Of a stretch of DNA of 64,000 bases, positions 1 through 7,144 are shown in pieces (position 1 is the first letter of the stretch; each line of letters opens with the position of its first letter). The notes below the pieces were generated by a model. It saw only the letters and a program-made list of their open reading frames with translations, did no database searches and was not told the origin of the DNA. This DNA comes from Streptomyces venezuelae (lineage in GTDB: Bacteria; Actinomycetota; Actinomycetes; Streptomycetales; Streptomycetaceae), in contig NZ_CP029190.1 in the NCBI RefSeq assembly GCF_008642295.1, positions 4,819,501 through 4,883,500 of the forward strand. The letters run 5' to 3'. A program made the translations under genes and the position numbers.

Positions 1-2124
1 GTCGCCGAGTCCGCCGACGCGGTTCTCCTCGGCCTGGACCCGGAACAGCGCGAGGTCGCCACGACCCTGCGCGGGCCGGTGTGCGTGCTCGCGGGTGCCG
101 GTACCGGCAAGACCCGGGCCATCACCCACCGCATCGCGTACGGGGTCCGGTCCGGCCAGCTGATGCCGGCCAGTGTGCTCGCCGTCACCTTCACCAACCG
201 TGCCGCCGGCGAGATGCGCGGCCGGCTCCGGAGCCTCGGCGCGGGCGGGGTGCAGGCCCGGACCTTCCATTCCGCGGCCCTCCGGCAGCTCCAGTACTTC
301 TGGCCGAAAGCGATCGGTGGCGACCTGCCCCGGCTGGTCGAGCGCAAGATCCAGCTGGTGGCCGAGGCCGGCGCCCGCTGCCGGATCCGCCTCGACCGGA
401 ACGAGCTGCGCGACGTCACCGGCGAGATCGAGTGGGCGAAGGTCACCCAGACCGTCCCGGCCGACTACCCGGCGGCGGCCCTCAAGGCCGACCGCGAGGC
501 CCCCCGGGACATGGCCGAAATCGCACAGATCTATGGGACGTACGAACAGCTCAAACGCGACCGCGGAATGATCGACTTCGAGGACGTGCTGCTCCTCACC
601 GTCGGCATCCTCCAGGACCGCCAGGACATCGCCCAGACCATCCGCAGCCAGTACCAGCACTTCGTGGTCGACGAGTACCAGGACGTCAGCCCGCTCCAGC
701 AGCGGCTGCTGGAGCTCTGGCTCGGCGACCGGGACAGCCTGTGCGTGGTCGGCGACGCCAGCCAGACCATCTACTCCTTCACCGGCGCCACCCCCGACCA
801 CCTGCTGACCTTCCGCACCCGGTTCCCGCAGGCCACCGTGGTCAAGCTGGTCCGCGACTACCGCTCCACCCCCCAGGTGGTCCACCTGGCCAACGGGGTG
901 CTCAACCAGGCCCGGGGCCGGGCGGCCGAGCACCGGCTGGAACTGATCTCCCAGCGCGACCCCGGCCCCGATCCGGTCTACGCCGAATACGCGGACGAGC
1001 CCGCCGAGGCCGAGGGCGTCGCCCGCCGGATCCGCGACCTCATCCGGGCCGGGGTCCCGGCCGGGGAGATCGCCGTGCTCTTCCGGATCAACGCCCAGTC
1101 CGAGGTCTACGAGCAGGCCCTGGCGGACGCCGGGGTGCCCTACCAGCTGCGCGGCGCGGAGCGCTTCTTCGAGCGCCCCGAGGTGCAGCGGGCCCTGGTG
1201 ACCCTGCGCGGAGCCGCCCACTCCAGGGCCAACGACCCGCTGCTCGACGATGTGGTCGAGCTGGCCGCCCAGGTGCGGGCGGTGCTCAGCGCGAGCGGCT
1301 GGACCCCCGAACCGCCGGCCGGTTCGGGTGCCGTGCGCGACCAGTGGGAGTCGCTGGCCGCCCTGGTCCGGGTCGCCGAGGACTTTGCCCGCAGCCGCCC
1401 CGGAGCCACCCTGGCCGACCTCTCGGTGGAGCTGGAGGAGCGCCGGGCCGCCCAGCACGCCCCGACCGTCCAGGGCGTCACCCTCGCCTCCCTGCATGCC
1501 GCGAAGGGCCTGGAATGGGATGCGGTGTTCCTGGTCGGGCTGACCGACGGCATGATGCCGATCACCTACGCCAAGACGGACGAGCAGATCGAGGAGGAGC
1601 GCCGGCTGCTCTACGTGGGCATCACCCGGGCCCGGCTGCACCTGACCCTCTCCTGGGCCCTGTCCCGTGCCCCCGGCGGCCGGGGGTCCAGGAGGCCCAG
1701 CCGGTTCCTGAACGGCCTGCGGCCCGGCTCCGCGGCCCCCGGCAGCCGGATCGCCGCCGAGGGCGGCTCCCGCAAGCGGGCCCGGCGGGGGCCGGTGCTG
1801 TGCCGGGTCTGCGGCAAGACCCTCACCGAAGCGGGCGAGCTGAAGCTGATGCGCTGCGAAGACTGTCCGTCCGACATGGACGAGGGGCTCTACGAGAGGC
1901 TCCGGGAGTGGCGCGCGGCCCAGGCGAAGGTCCAGGGGCTGCCCGCGTACTGCGTCTTCACCGACAAGACCCTCATGGCGATCGCCGAAGCGGCCCCCTC
2001 CGAGGAGGGCGAGCTCGCGATGATCTCCGGGGTGGGCGGTCGCAAGCTCGACCGGTACGGAGCCGATGTGTTGGCCATCTGCGCAGGCCAGGAGCCTGAG
2101 GGCGAGGCCGGGGACGACGCGTAG
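1..2124 (+). CDS. uvrD2: ATP-dependent DNA helicase UvrD2 (5' end outside window)
   Basis: Superfamily 1 3'-5' DNA helicase of the actinobacterial UvrD2 type, acting in DNA repair. The reading frame is open from base 1, so the first codons lie upstream. Visible motifs are Walker A AGAGTGKT (about residues 31-38 of the visible part), DEYQDVSPLQ (motif II), GDASQTIYSFTGA (motif III), AAKGLEWDAVFL (motif V) and LYVGITRARLHL (motif VI). After the motor come two CxxC pairs (CRVC and CEDC), a probable zinc site, and then a C-terminal HRDC-like domain (ISGVGGRKLDRYG). Helicase plus zinc motif plus HRDC is the UvrD2 layout rather than that of classical UvrD1/PcrA. The internal GTG at 79 cannot be the true start because Walker A would follow almost immediately. 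Confidence 0.95.
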   Translation, partial: VAESADAVLLGLDPEQREVATTLRGPVCVLAGAGTGKTRAITHRIAYGVRSGQLMPASVLAVTFTNRAAGEMRGRLRSLGAGGVQARTFHSAALRQLQYFWPKAIGGDLPRLVERKIQLVAEAGARCRIRLDRNELRDVTGEIEWAKVTQTVPADYPAAALKADREAPRDMAEIAQIYGTYEQLKRDRGMIDFEDVLLLTVGILQDRQDIAQTIRSQYQHFVVDEYQDVSPLQQRLLELWLGDRDSLCVVGDASQTIYSFTGATPDHLLTFRTRFPQATVVKLVRDYRSTPQVVHLANGVLNQARGRAAEHRLELISQRDPGPDPVYAEYADEPAEAEGVARRIRDLIRAGVPAGEIAVLFRINAQSEVYEQALADAGVPYQLRGAERFFERPEVQRALVTLRGAAHSRANDPLLDDVVELAAQVRAVLSASGWTPEPPAGSGAVRDQWESLAALVRVAEDFARSRPGATLADLSVELEERRAAQHAPTVQGVTLASLHAAKGLEWDAVFLVGLTDGMMPITYAKTDEQIEEERRLLYVGITRARLHLTLSWALSRAPGGRGSRRPSRFLNGLRPGSAAPGSRIAAEGGSRKRARRGPVLCRVCGKTLTEAGELKLMRCEDCPSDMDEGLYERLREWRAAQAKVQGLPAYCVFTDKTLMAIAEAAPSEEGELAMISGVGGRKLDRYGADVLAICAGQEPEGEAGDDA

Positions 2125-2135
2125 AAACTCGTCGG

Positions 2136-2174
2136 AAAAATAGTTTGCGCATGCCCTGGCAATCCCCATAGGTT
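2136..2174 (+). promoter_or_regulatory. Probable wblC promoter with AT-rich activator element
   Basis: An AT-rich run AAAAAT (2136-2141) lies three bases upstream of a -35-like TTGCGC (2145-2150), followed by an 18 bp spacer and a -10-like TAGGTT (2169-2174). WhiB7/WblC proteins are known to act with the housekeeping sigma factor at promoters having an AT-rich block just upstream of the -35, which their AT-hook contacts. The arrangement therefore suggests WblC autoregulation. Transcription would start near 2181, leaving a leader of about 630 nt before wblC. The assignment is by eye. Confidence 0.6.
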
Positions 2175-2292
2175 CTTAACCACGGGAACGGCGGTTTCTC
2201 CGAAGCCCTGTCCTCGTGCTGTACTTATCCGAATACGTGCGGGACCGGCCCACCAGCCAGTCCCCTTGAGACGCCGAGAGGAGGCGAGACCA

Positions 2293-2631
2293 GTGATCAG
2301 CTTCATGACCGAGACCAAAATGACCGATCGTCCGGTTGCCGCTTCCTGCCTGCTCGGCTCCTCTTCGCTCGTTGCTGCCCCCGCGTTCCTGGGTCAGGGC
2401 ACCGGTCTGTCCGCGATTTCCGCGAGCAGCCTGGCCGCCGTTGCCACCCTTCCGGTCCGCGAGCGCAATGAGCGACCGACCCAGGCACCGGTGGCAGTAG
2501 AGCAGGAGCGGGCAGCACATGCCGCCTATGCCCTTGCCGCAACCGGTGCCGGATCCCTGAAGCAGACGACGCAGCAGCACGACCTGATGTGGGCCTTCCG
2601 CGGGCTCGAACCCTGGAGTGATCCAGCCTGA
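2293..2631 (+). CDS. Leader ORF upstream of wblC (112 aa), putative attenuation uORF
   Basis: This small ORF lies entirely within the predicted wblC leader. The GTG start at 2293 has a perfect Shine-Dalgarno AGGAGG (2279-2284) eight bases upstream, a better signal than most genes here. The product is Ala/Ser/Thr-rich at the N terminus and ends with MWAFRGLEPWSDPA; I recognise no domain. It stops 24 bases before a strong intrinsic terminator hairpin (2656-2690). A translated leader ORF, terminator and whiB-family gene together match the uORF-controlled attenuation described for whiB7/wblC, in which ribosome stalling by antibiotics permits readthrough. The peptide is long for a leader peptide, so it could instead be an independent small protein. 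Which of these is correct is inference. Confidence 0.6.
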   Translation: MISFMTETKMTDRPVAASCLLGSSSLVAAPAFLGQGTGLSAISASSLAAVATLPVRERNERPTQAPVAVEQERAAHAAYALAATGAGSLKQTTQQHDLMWAFRGLEPWSDPA

Positions 2632-2655
2632 TCGCATGATCTGGCCGGCGCCTTC

Positions 2656-2697
2656 AGGGCCGCGGAACCCCACCCGGGATCCGCGGCCCTTCTGTTT
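2656..2697 (+). terminator. Intrinsic terminator/attenuator in the wblC leader
   Basis: A perfect 11 bp stem, AGGGCCGCGGA (2656-2666) with TCCGCGGCCCT (2680-2690), encloses a 13 nt loop and is followed by the T-rich TCTGTTT. It sits between the leader ORF and wblC, so unconditional termination here would silence wblC. CCGCGG at 2598-2603, inside the end of the leader ORF, could pair with the same segment and act as an antiterminator partner. Confidence 0.75.
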
Positions 2698-2813
2698 GTC
2701 CCCGAACGGGGACGACGGAGCGAAGGGGCCTCGGGACTGGCAAGACCAGGTACCAGCCGACCCCGGCCAACAGGCCGGAACGACTAGTCAACAAAGACGA
2801 GGAAGAAAACACC

Positions 2814-3182
2814 GTGCAACTCGAAGCGCACGCCCCGTCCGTACCGCAGAACCGAACGATCTCCCCGCCTGCAGTCCCGGAGGACTCCACCTTGACTCCG
2901 CTCACCGCGCTCACCGCGCTCGACGACGCCATCGAGAACCTCGGCGTACCCGTCCCCTGCCGCTCGTACGACCCGGAGGTCTTCTTCGCCGAGTCTCCGG
3001 CCGATGTCGAGTACGCCAAGTCCCTCTGCCGCACCTGCCCGCTCGTCGAGGCCTGCCTCGCCGGTGCCCAGGAGCGCCGTGAGCCCTGGGGTGTCTGGGG
3101 TGGCGAGCTCTTCGTCCAGGGCGTGGTCGTTGCCCGCAAGCGGCCCCGTGGCCGCCCGCGCAAGAACCCGGTCGCGGTATGA
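2814..3182 (+). CDS. wblC: WhiB-family regulator WblC (WhiB7-like)
   Basis: This 122-residue iron-sulfur regulator activates intrinsic antibiotic resistance genes in actinomycetes. Four cluster-binding cysteines are visible (C49, C72, C75, C81; the last three as CxxCxxxxxC), followed by the GVWGG turn (93-97) that contacts the housekeeping sigma factor, and a C-terminal AT-hook RGRPRK (112-117). The AT-hook separates WblC/WhiB7 from the other Wbl paralogues. Start is GTG at 2814 behind a purine-rich GACGAGGAAG. The gene overlaps the next one by an ATGA. Expression is probably controlled by the AT-rich promoter near 2140 and by leader attenuation. Confidence 0.95.
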   Translation: MQLEAHAPSVPQNRTISPPAVPEDSTLTPLTALTALDDAIENLGVPVPCRSYDPEVFFAESPADVEYAKSLCRTCPLVEACLAGAQERREPWGVWGGELFVQGVVVARKRPRGRPRKNPVAV

Positions 3183-3517
3183 ACGCCGCCGGAACCATCG
3201 ACCGCCCCCTGACGCACGACCCCCTGAAGCAGGCCCTCATGACCCCGCACACCACGAGCGAGCTGACCCCCTCCAAGGCAGCCTCCGCCACCGAAGACTT
3301 CATCACCACCGGCGCCATCACCTCGCGCCAGAACAGGACCCGCGAAATGCAACTCATCCCAGAAGCCCTGGCCCGCGCGCATATGGCCGACCGCCTGCGT
3401 GAGGCGGACGCCGACCGGCGCGCGATGCGCCTGGTCAACGCGCGCCGTATGCAGCGCCGTGCCGAACGCGCTTCCCTGCGCGCCCGGCGCGCGCTGGCCA
3501 TGGCCGTCATGCACTGA
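3179..3517 (+). CDS. Hypothetical basic protein coupled to wblC (112 aa)
   Basis: The ATG overlaps the wblC stop (ATGA), so translation is probably coupled and the two genes form one transcript ending at the strong terminator at 3536-3571. No known domain is recognised. The N-terminal half is Thr/Ser-rich and looks disordered. The C-terminal half (about residues 62-112) is very rich in Arg and Ala with a helical pattern (ADRRAMRLVNARRMQRRAER), suggesting a basic helix that could bind nucleic acid or a partner. Its position makes it a candidate accessory to WblC, but that is context only. Confidence 0.6.
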   Translation: MNAAGTIDRPLTHDPLKQALMTPHTTSELTPSKAASATEDFITTGAITSRQNRTREMQLIPEALARAHMADRLREADADRRAMRLVNARRMQRRAERASLRARRALAMAVMH

Positions 3518-3535
3518 TCGCCGAAAGGCAGCCAC

Positions 3536-3571
3536 CCGGGGGGACCGGTCCGAACGGACCGGTCCCCCCGG
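3536..3571 (+). terminator. Strong hairpin terminator after the wblC unit
   Basis: A perfect 17 bp inverted repeat (3536-3552 with 3555-3571) has only AA between the arms. It begins 19 bases after the stop of the gene coupled to wblC and before the next + strand promoter. No T-run follows, as is usual in Streptomyces. Confidence 0.8.
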
Positions 3572-3616
3572 TGCGTTGCGGACACCCGCCCGCCCGCGCG
3601 GCGGTATCGTCTGGAG

Positions 3617-3823
3617 GTGGACCAGCCGACCCCCCACCCCGCCCCGCGGGACCCCGAGGCCAGGACCGTCGTGTGCGCCCGCTGCGGCACCCGATCCCCC
3701 GACGGAGCCCCGATCACCTGGACCTGCTCCATGGAGAACGGCGTCCGGCAGTACTTCTGCCACGACTGCGCCCGGGCCAACATCCGGGCGATCGAAGGCA
3801 GACTCGACTCCTCCTGGTGGTGA
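3617..3823 (+). CDS. Small zinc-ribbon protein (68 aa), probably leaderless
   Basis: The protein has two knuckles, CARC near residue 20 and CHDC near residue 48, forming a likely four-cysteine zinc ribbon, followed by a short helix ending SSWW. I recognise no specific family and the function is unknown. The -10 element TATCGT (3605-3610) ends six bases before the GTG at 3617, so transcription should begin at the start codon and the mRNA would be leaderless; no proper Shine-Dalgarno is present. The gene converges on the ABC1-family gene with only 17 bases between them. Confidence 0.7.
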   Translation: MDQPTPHPAPRDPEARTVVCARCGTRSPDGAPITWTCSMENGVRQYFCHDCARANIRAIEGRLDSSWW

Positions 3824-3840
3824 CCGGCCCCCCGGCCCCG

Positions 3841-5169
3841 TCAGCCCTCGGCCGGGAACCCCGGCAGCCAGGCCTCCAGTTCGTCGCGCAGCCGCACCGT
3901 GGCACCCAGCTGGCACAGCACCCCGATCGTGCTGAGGGTGACCCGGTGGATCAACAGGTACGACGGAGGCAGATTGAGCTGCTTGCCCAACTGGTGTGCG
4001 GGGGAGCGCGGATCGGCGATCCGGGCCGCCTGGCCGCGTATCCAGTCCCGGGTGAAGGTGAACTCCGCCACCTCGGCCGGCTCGATGATCGGACGAAGAT
4101 AGTCCAGCACGGTGTCCGGGTCGAGGGCGATGGAGTCCTTGACGAACCCCTCGGCGCACAACTGCTCGTACACCGCCTCGGCATCGCCCTGCAGAGTCAT
4201 CCGCAGGGACACGCCTATGGACTTCGGCAGCCCTCCCGGCAGCCGGTCCACCGTGCCGAAGTCCAGCACACCCAGCCGAACCGAGCCGTCCGCCCCGGTC
4301 ACCAGACGGAAGTTGCCCGGGTGCGGGTCCGCATGCAGCAGGCCCGTCCTGGCCGGTCCCGAGAACAGGAACCGGGCCAGCAGCTGGCCCGCACGGTTCC
4401 GTTCCGCCGCCGAGCCGTCCTGGATCACCTCGGAGAGCGGCACGCCCTCCACCCATTCGGTGACCAGCACCTGGTCGCCCTGGTGCACCACGTCCGGCAC
4501 CAGCACGTCCGGATCCCCCTCGAAGGCCTCCGCATGGATCCGCTGGGCCTCCGCCTCCAGCTCGTAGTCCAGCTCCTCGGCGACCCGGTTGCGCAGCTCC
4601 TTGATCAGCGGCTTGATGTCCATGCCCGGTATCAGCGGCCCCAGCAGGCCCGCGAACCGGCCGAGCTGCTTGAGGTCCGACAACAGGGCCTCGCCGGCCC
4701 CCGGGTACTGCACCTTGACCGCGACCTCCCGCCCGTCGTGCCACACCGCCCGGTGCACCTGCCCGATCGAAGCCGCCGCCGCCGGCTTGTCCTCGAAGGA
4801 GACGAACAGCTCGCGCCAGTCCGCACCCAGCCGGTCCGCCAGCACCCGGTGCACCGTCGCCGCCGGCAGCGGCGGCGCCGCCTCCTGTAGTTTCGTCAGC
4901 GCCGCCCGGTAGGGCCCGGCCACCTCCTCCGGCAGCGCGGACTCGAACACGGACAGGGCCTGCCCGAACTTCATCGCCCCGCCCTTCAGCTCTCCCAGCA
5001 CGCGGAACAGCTGCTCGGCGGTGCGCTGTTGCAGCTCGCGCGCCACGATCTCCGCCGACTTCCCGCCGATCCGTTTGCCCAGTCCCCAGGTTGCCCGGCC
5101 GGCGATGCCGAGCGGCAGCGCAGCCAGCTTCGCGGTCCGGGTGACCGCCTTGCGGGGAAGATCAGACAT
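3841..5169 (-). CDS. ABC1/UbiB (AarF) family atypical kinase
   Basis: This 442-residue member of the ABC1/UbiB family contains the diagnostic KFGQ segment (KFGQALSVFESALPEE, near residue 67), an Ala-rich nucleotide loop region (AAAASIGQVHRA), LHADPHPGNF as the catalytic loop and LDFGTVDRLP as the DFG-like metal site. Family members are ATPases or kinases linked to quinone biosynthesis or membrane lipid homeostasis. No ubi/men genes lie nearby, so the substrate cannot be inferred. Translation starts at ATG 5169 (MSDLPRKAVTRTAK). The gene follows the ThiF-like gene on the same strand after about 40 bases and may be cotranscribed with it. Confidence 0.85.
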   Translation of the reverse strand: MSDLPRKAVTRTAKLAALPLGIAGRATWGLGKRIGGKSAEIVARELQQRTAEQLFRVLGELKGGAMKFGQALSVFESALPEEVAGPYRAALTKLQEAAPPLPAATVHRVLADRLGADWRELFVSFEDKPAAAASIGQVHRAVWHDGREVAVKVQYPGAGEALLSDLKQLGRFAGLLGPLIPGMDIKPLIKELRNRVAEELDYELEAEAQRIHAEAFEGDPDVLVPDVVHQGDQVLVTEWVEGVPLSEVIQDGSAAERNRAGQLLARFLFSGPARTGLLHADPHPGNFRLVTGADGSVRLGVLDFGTVDRLPGGLPKSIGVSLRMTLQGDAEAVYEQLCAEGFVKDSIALDPDTVLDYLRPIIEPAEVAEFTFTRDWIRGQAARIADPRSPAHQLGKQLNLPPSYLLIHRVTLSTIGVLCQLGATVRLRDELEAWLPGFPAEG

Positions 5170-5211
5170 ACGCCCCTCCAGTGAGCTGACACCTGTGCCG
5201 CGAGCGGCGGG

Positions 5212-6345
5212 TCATCCGGCCATTGTGTCCTGCCGCTCCTGCGCGCCGGACGAGTCCCCCTCCCGGTCTCCCGCCGCACCGCAGCCGCATTCCGGATGAG
5301 GGGTCAGCTCCACCTGCTCCCAGTGGAGTCCGGGAAGCGCCGCCTCCCAGCGGGCACCGGTGGAGGCGGGCAGCTCCCCGTCGAGGAAGGCCAGGGCATG
5401 GGCGGCTGCCAGCCCCGCCACCGCGGTCGCCAGCCCCAGATCGCAGGCGGGCACGGCCCGGCGCCGATGGGCCGAACGCCATTGCACCAGCAGTCGCGGC
5501 CAGGCCGCGTCCCGGGCGATCCGCTCCCGCTCCATACAGCCGGCGCAGGCCGTCCCGCCCGGCAGCACCAGCGGCCCCACCACCCCGGTGCCCTCCAGCA
5601 CGCCCGCATACACGTGCGGGATCCCCGCCCCGATCCAGTCGGCGGCGATGTCCGGATCCGGCGCCCAGGCCTGTAACCCGTCCCGCGGAGCGATCACCAC
5701 CAGGGCCGGCCCCGGCACGGCGGCCTGCCGTCCGGCGGCTCTGCGCGGCCGGCCCGCAGCCGCCCCGCGGACCAGCCCCGCCGCGGCCTCCGCCCGCAGC
5801 CGGCCCACGCTCTCGGCACCCAGCCCGCCCGGCGCCAGGTCCCCGGGCTCCACCCGGCCCCCGTCCAGCACCTCCACCCGGCCGACCCCGGCCGCCGCCA
5901 GTACCGCCGCAACCGCCGCCCCGACCCGGCCGGCCCCGCGCACCTGCACATGGACCGCCCGGCGGGCCGCCAGCCCCTCTTGTATCCCGGCCGGGGCCGG
6001 GCGCACCACCGACAGCGAACCCAGATCGGGGCCCAGCCGCTCCGGGGCTTCCTGGCGCAGCGCCCGGACCCCCGGGTCGCCCGCCGTGGCGTCGTCGATC
6101 AGTCCGGCCGCCGCCAGCCGCCGCACGAGTTCGTCCGCCCGGCCCTCGGGCATCCCCATCGCCTTCGCCTCGGCCCGCAGCAGGTCCATGCCACGGGTCC
6201 CGTCGATCCGGTCGATCAGCGATCCCGTCGCCGTGTCCACCGGCCCGAGCACCACGGCATGCGCAGGAGTCACCCCGAACTGAACGGTCTGCAGATCACG
6301 CCAGGCCCGCGCCAGCACCGGCTTCACCCTCGGATACATCGCCAT
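5212..6345 (-). CDS. ThiF/MoeB-like (E1-type adenylyltransferase fold) protein
   Basis: A Rossmann segment GAGRVGAAVAAVLAAAGVGR followed by VEVLDGGRVEPGDLAPGG is the nucleotide-binding start of ThiF/MoeB/E1 domains. It is preceded by an N-terminal region of about 125 residues resembling the winged-helix/peptide-recognition part of TOMM-type cyclodehydratase partners. A CAGC pair and ECGCG near the C terminus may bind zinc. No partner synthetase or precursor peptide is visible, so the role is open: it could be a sulfur-transfer or peptide-modifying E1-like protein, or a stand-alone paralogue. I chose the start MAMYPRVKPVL at 6345 because it follows AAGGGGGA; the frame is open further upstream. 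Confidence 0.7.
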   Translation of the reverse strand: MAMYPRVKPVLARAWRDLQTVQFGVTPAHAVVLGPVDTATGSLIDRIDGTRGMDLLRAEAKAMGMPEGRADELVRRLAAAGLIDDATAGDPGVRALRQEAPERLGPDLGSLSVVRPAPAGIQEGLAARRAVHVQVRGAGRVGAAVAAVLAAAGVGRVEVLDGGRVEPGDLAPGGLGAESVGRLRAEAAAGLVRGAAAGRPRRAAGRQAAVPGPALVVIAPRDGLQAWAPDPDIAADWIGAGIPHVYAGVLEGTGVVGPLVLPGGTACAGCMERERIARDAAWPRLLVQWRSAHRRRAVPACDLGLATAVAGLAAAHALAFLDGELPASTGARWEAALPGLHWEQVELTPHPECGCGAAGDREGDSSGAQERQDTMAG

Positions 6346-6478
6346 TCCCCCTTGTTCCGCTCCGTACCGGCAGAATGCCCACCCCCGGGAACGGCCGTCA
6401 TGGCCTGTCCACAACCCCCACCTATTCGTCATACGAGATGACGGGACTTCGGTCGTGGCCAGCGGGTACCGTCATGGC

Positions 6479-7018
6479 GTGTCCGCCGACCCATCGCAGC
6501 GTGCCGTCGAAGTCCGCCGGAGCGCGCGCCGCCGCAGGACCGTATCCGCCTACCGCGAGGGTGACCGGACGGTCGTGCTCATCCCTGCACGGATGTCGGA
6601 GGCCGAGGAACGGCGCTGGGTGGGCGTCATGCTGGACAAACTGGCCGCCCAGGAGAGCCGGCGGACCCTCGGCGACACAGAACTCGCCGCACGCGCCGGG
6701 CGTTTGTCCGAGCAGTATTTCGGCGGCCGGGCCCGCGCCCGCTCGGTGCGCTGGGTCACCAACCAGAACACCCGCTGGGGTTCCTGCACCCCGGCCGAGG
6801 GCAGCATCCGGCTGTCCCACCGCCTTCAGGGCATGCCGGAGTACGTGGTCGACTACGTGCTGCTGCACGAGCTGGCCCACCTGCTGGTGCCCGGCCACGG
6901 GCCGCGGTTCTGGGAGCTGCTGGAGGCGTATCCGCGGACCGAGCGGGCCCGCGGCTACCTGGAGGGGGTGGTCGCCGCGGAACGGCTGCCGAAGGTGCCC
7001 GCCGCCCGCGAGGAATGA
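6479..7018 (+). CDS. M48/YgjP-type small zinc metallopeptidase
   Basis: A protein of about 179 residues with the zinc-protease signature HELAH (LLHELAHLLVPGHGPRFW), where the third ligand is in the following GHGPRFW, typical of the YgjP/SprT-like (DUF45) peptidase family. The upstream NTRWGSCTPAEGSIRLS block is also characteristic. The substrate is unknown. The start is probably GTG 6479 on a leaderless transcript, because TACCGT (6467-6472) ends six bases before it. An in-frame GTG at 6455 lies upstream of that -10 and is less likely. Confidence 0.8.
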   Translation: MSADPSQRAVEVRRSARRRRTVSAYREGDRTVVLIPARMSEAEERRWVGVMLDKLAAQESRRTLGDTELAARAGRLSEQYFGGRARARSVRWVTNQNTRWGSCTPAEGSIRLSHRLQGMPEYVVDYVLLHELAHLLVPGHGPRFWELLEAYPRTERARGYLEGVVAAERLPKVPAAREE

Positions 7019-7144
7019 CAGCCGGTCAGCGGGTCGGCAGGTCGGCGGTGTGTATCGGGACATCCACAGGCTTGGCCCGATCCGAGCCGTTGCGGATAGC
7101 CTGACGGCACGCATTCACTTTCGGATGGGGGACGGTCGTAGCAC

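Noticed and set aside
3617..3619. GGAG directly before the zinc-ribbon start as a Shine-Dalgarno
   Set aside because: It abuts or overlaps the GTG, so spacing is too short; a leaderless start with TATCGT upstream fits better.
2654..4744. Long open reading frame on the minus strand (about 700 codons) across wblC and the ABC1-kinase gene
   Set aside because: It is antisense or frame-shifted to well-supported genes and its translation is low-complexity Arg/Gly/Pro, as expected from high-GC third-position bias.
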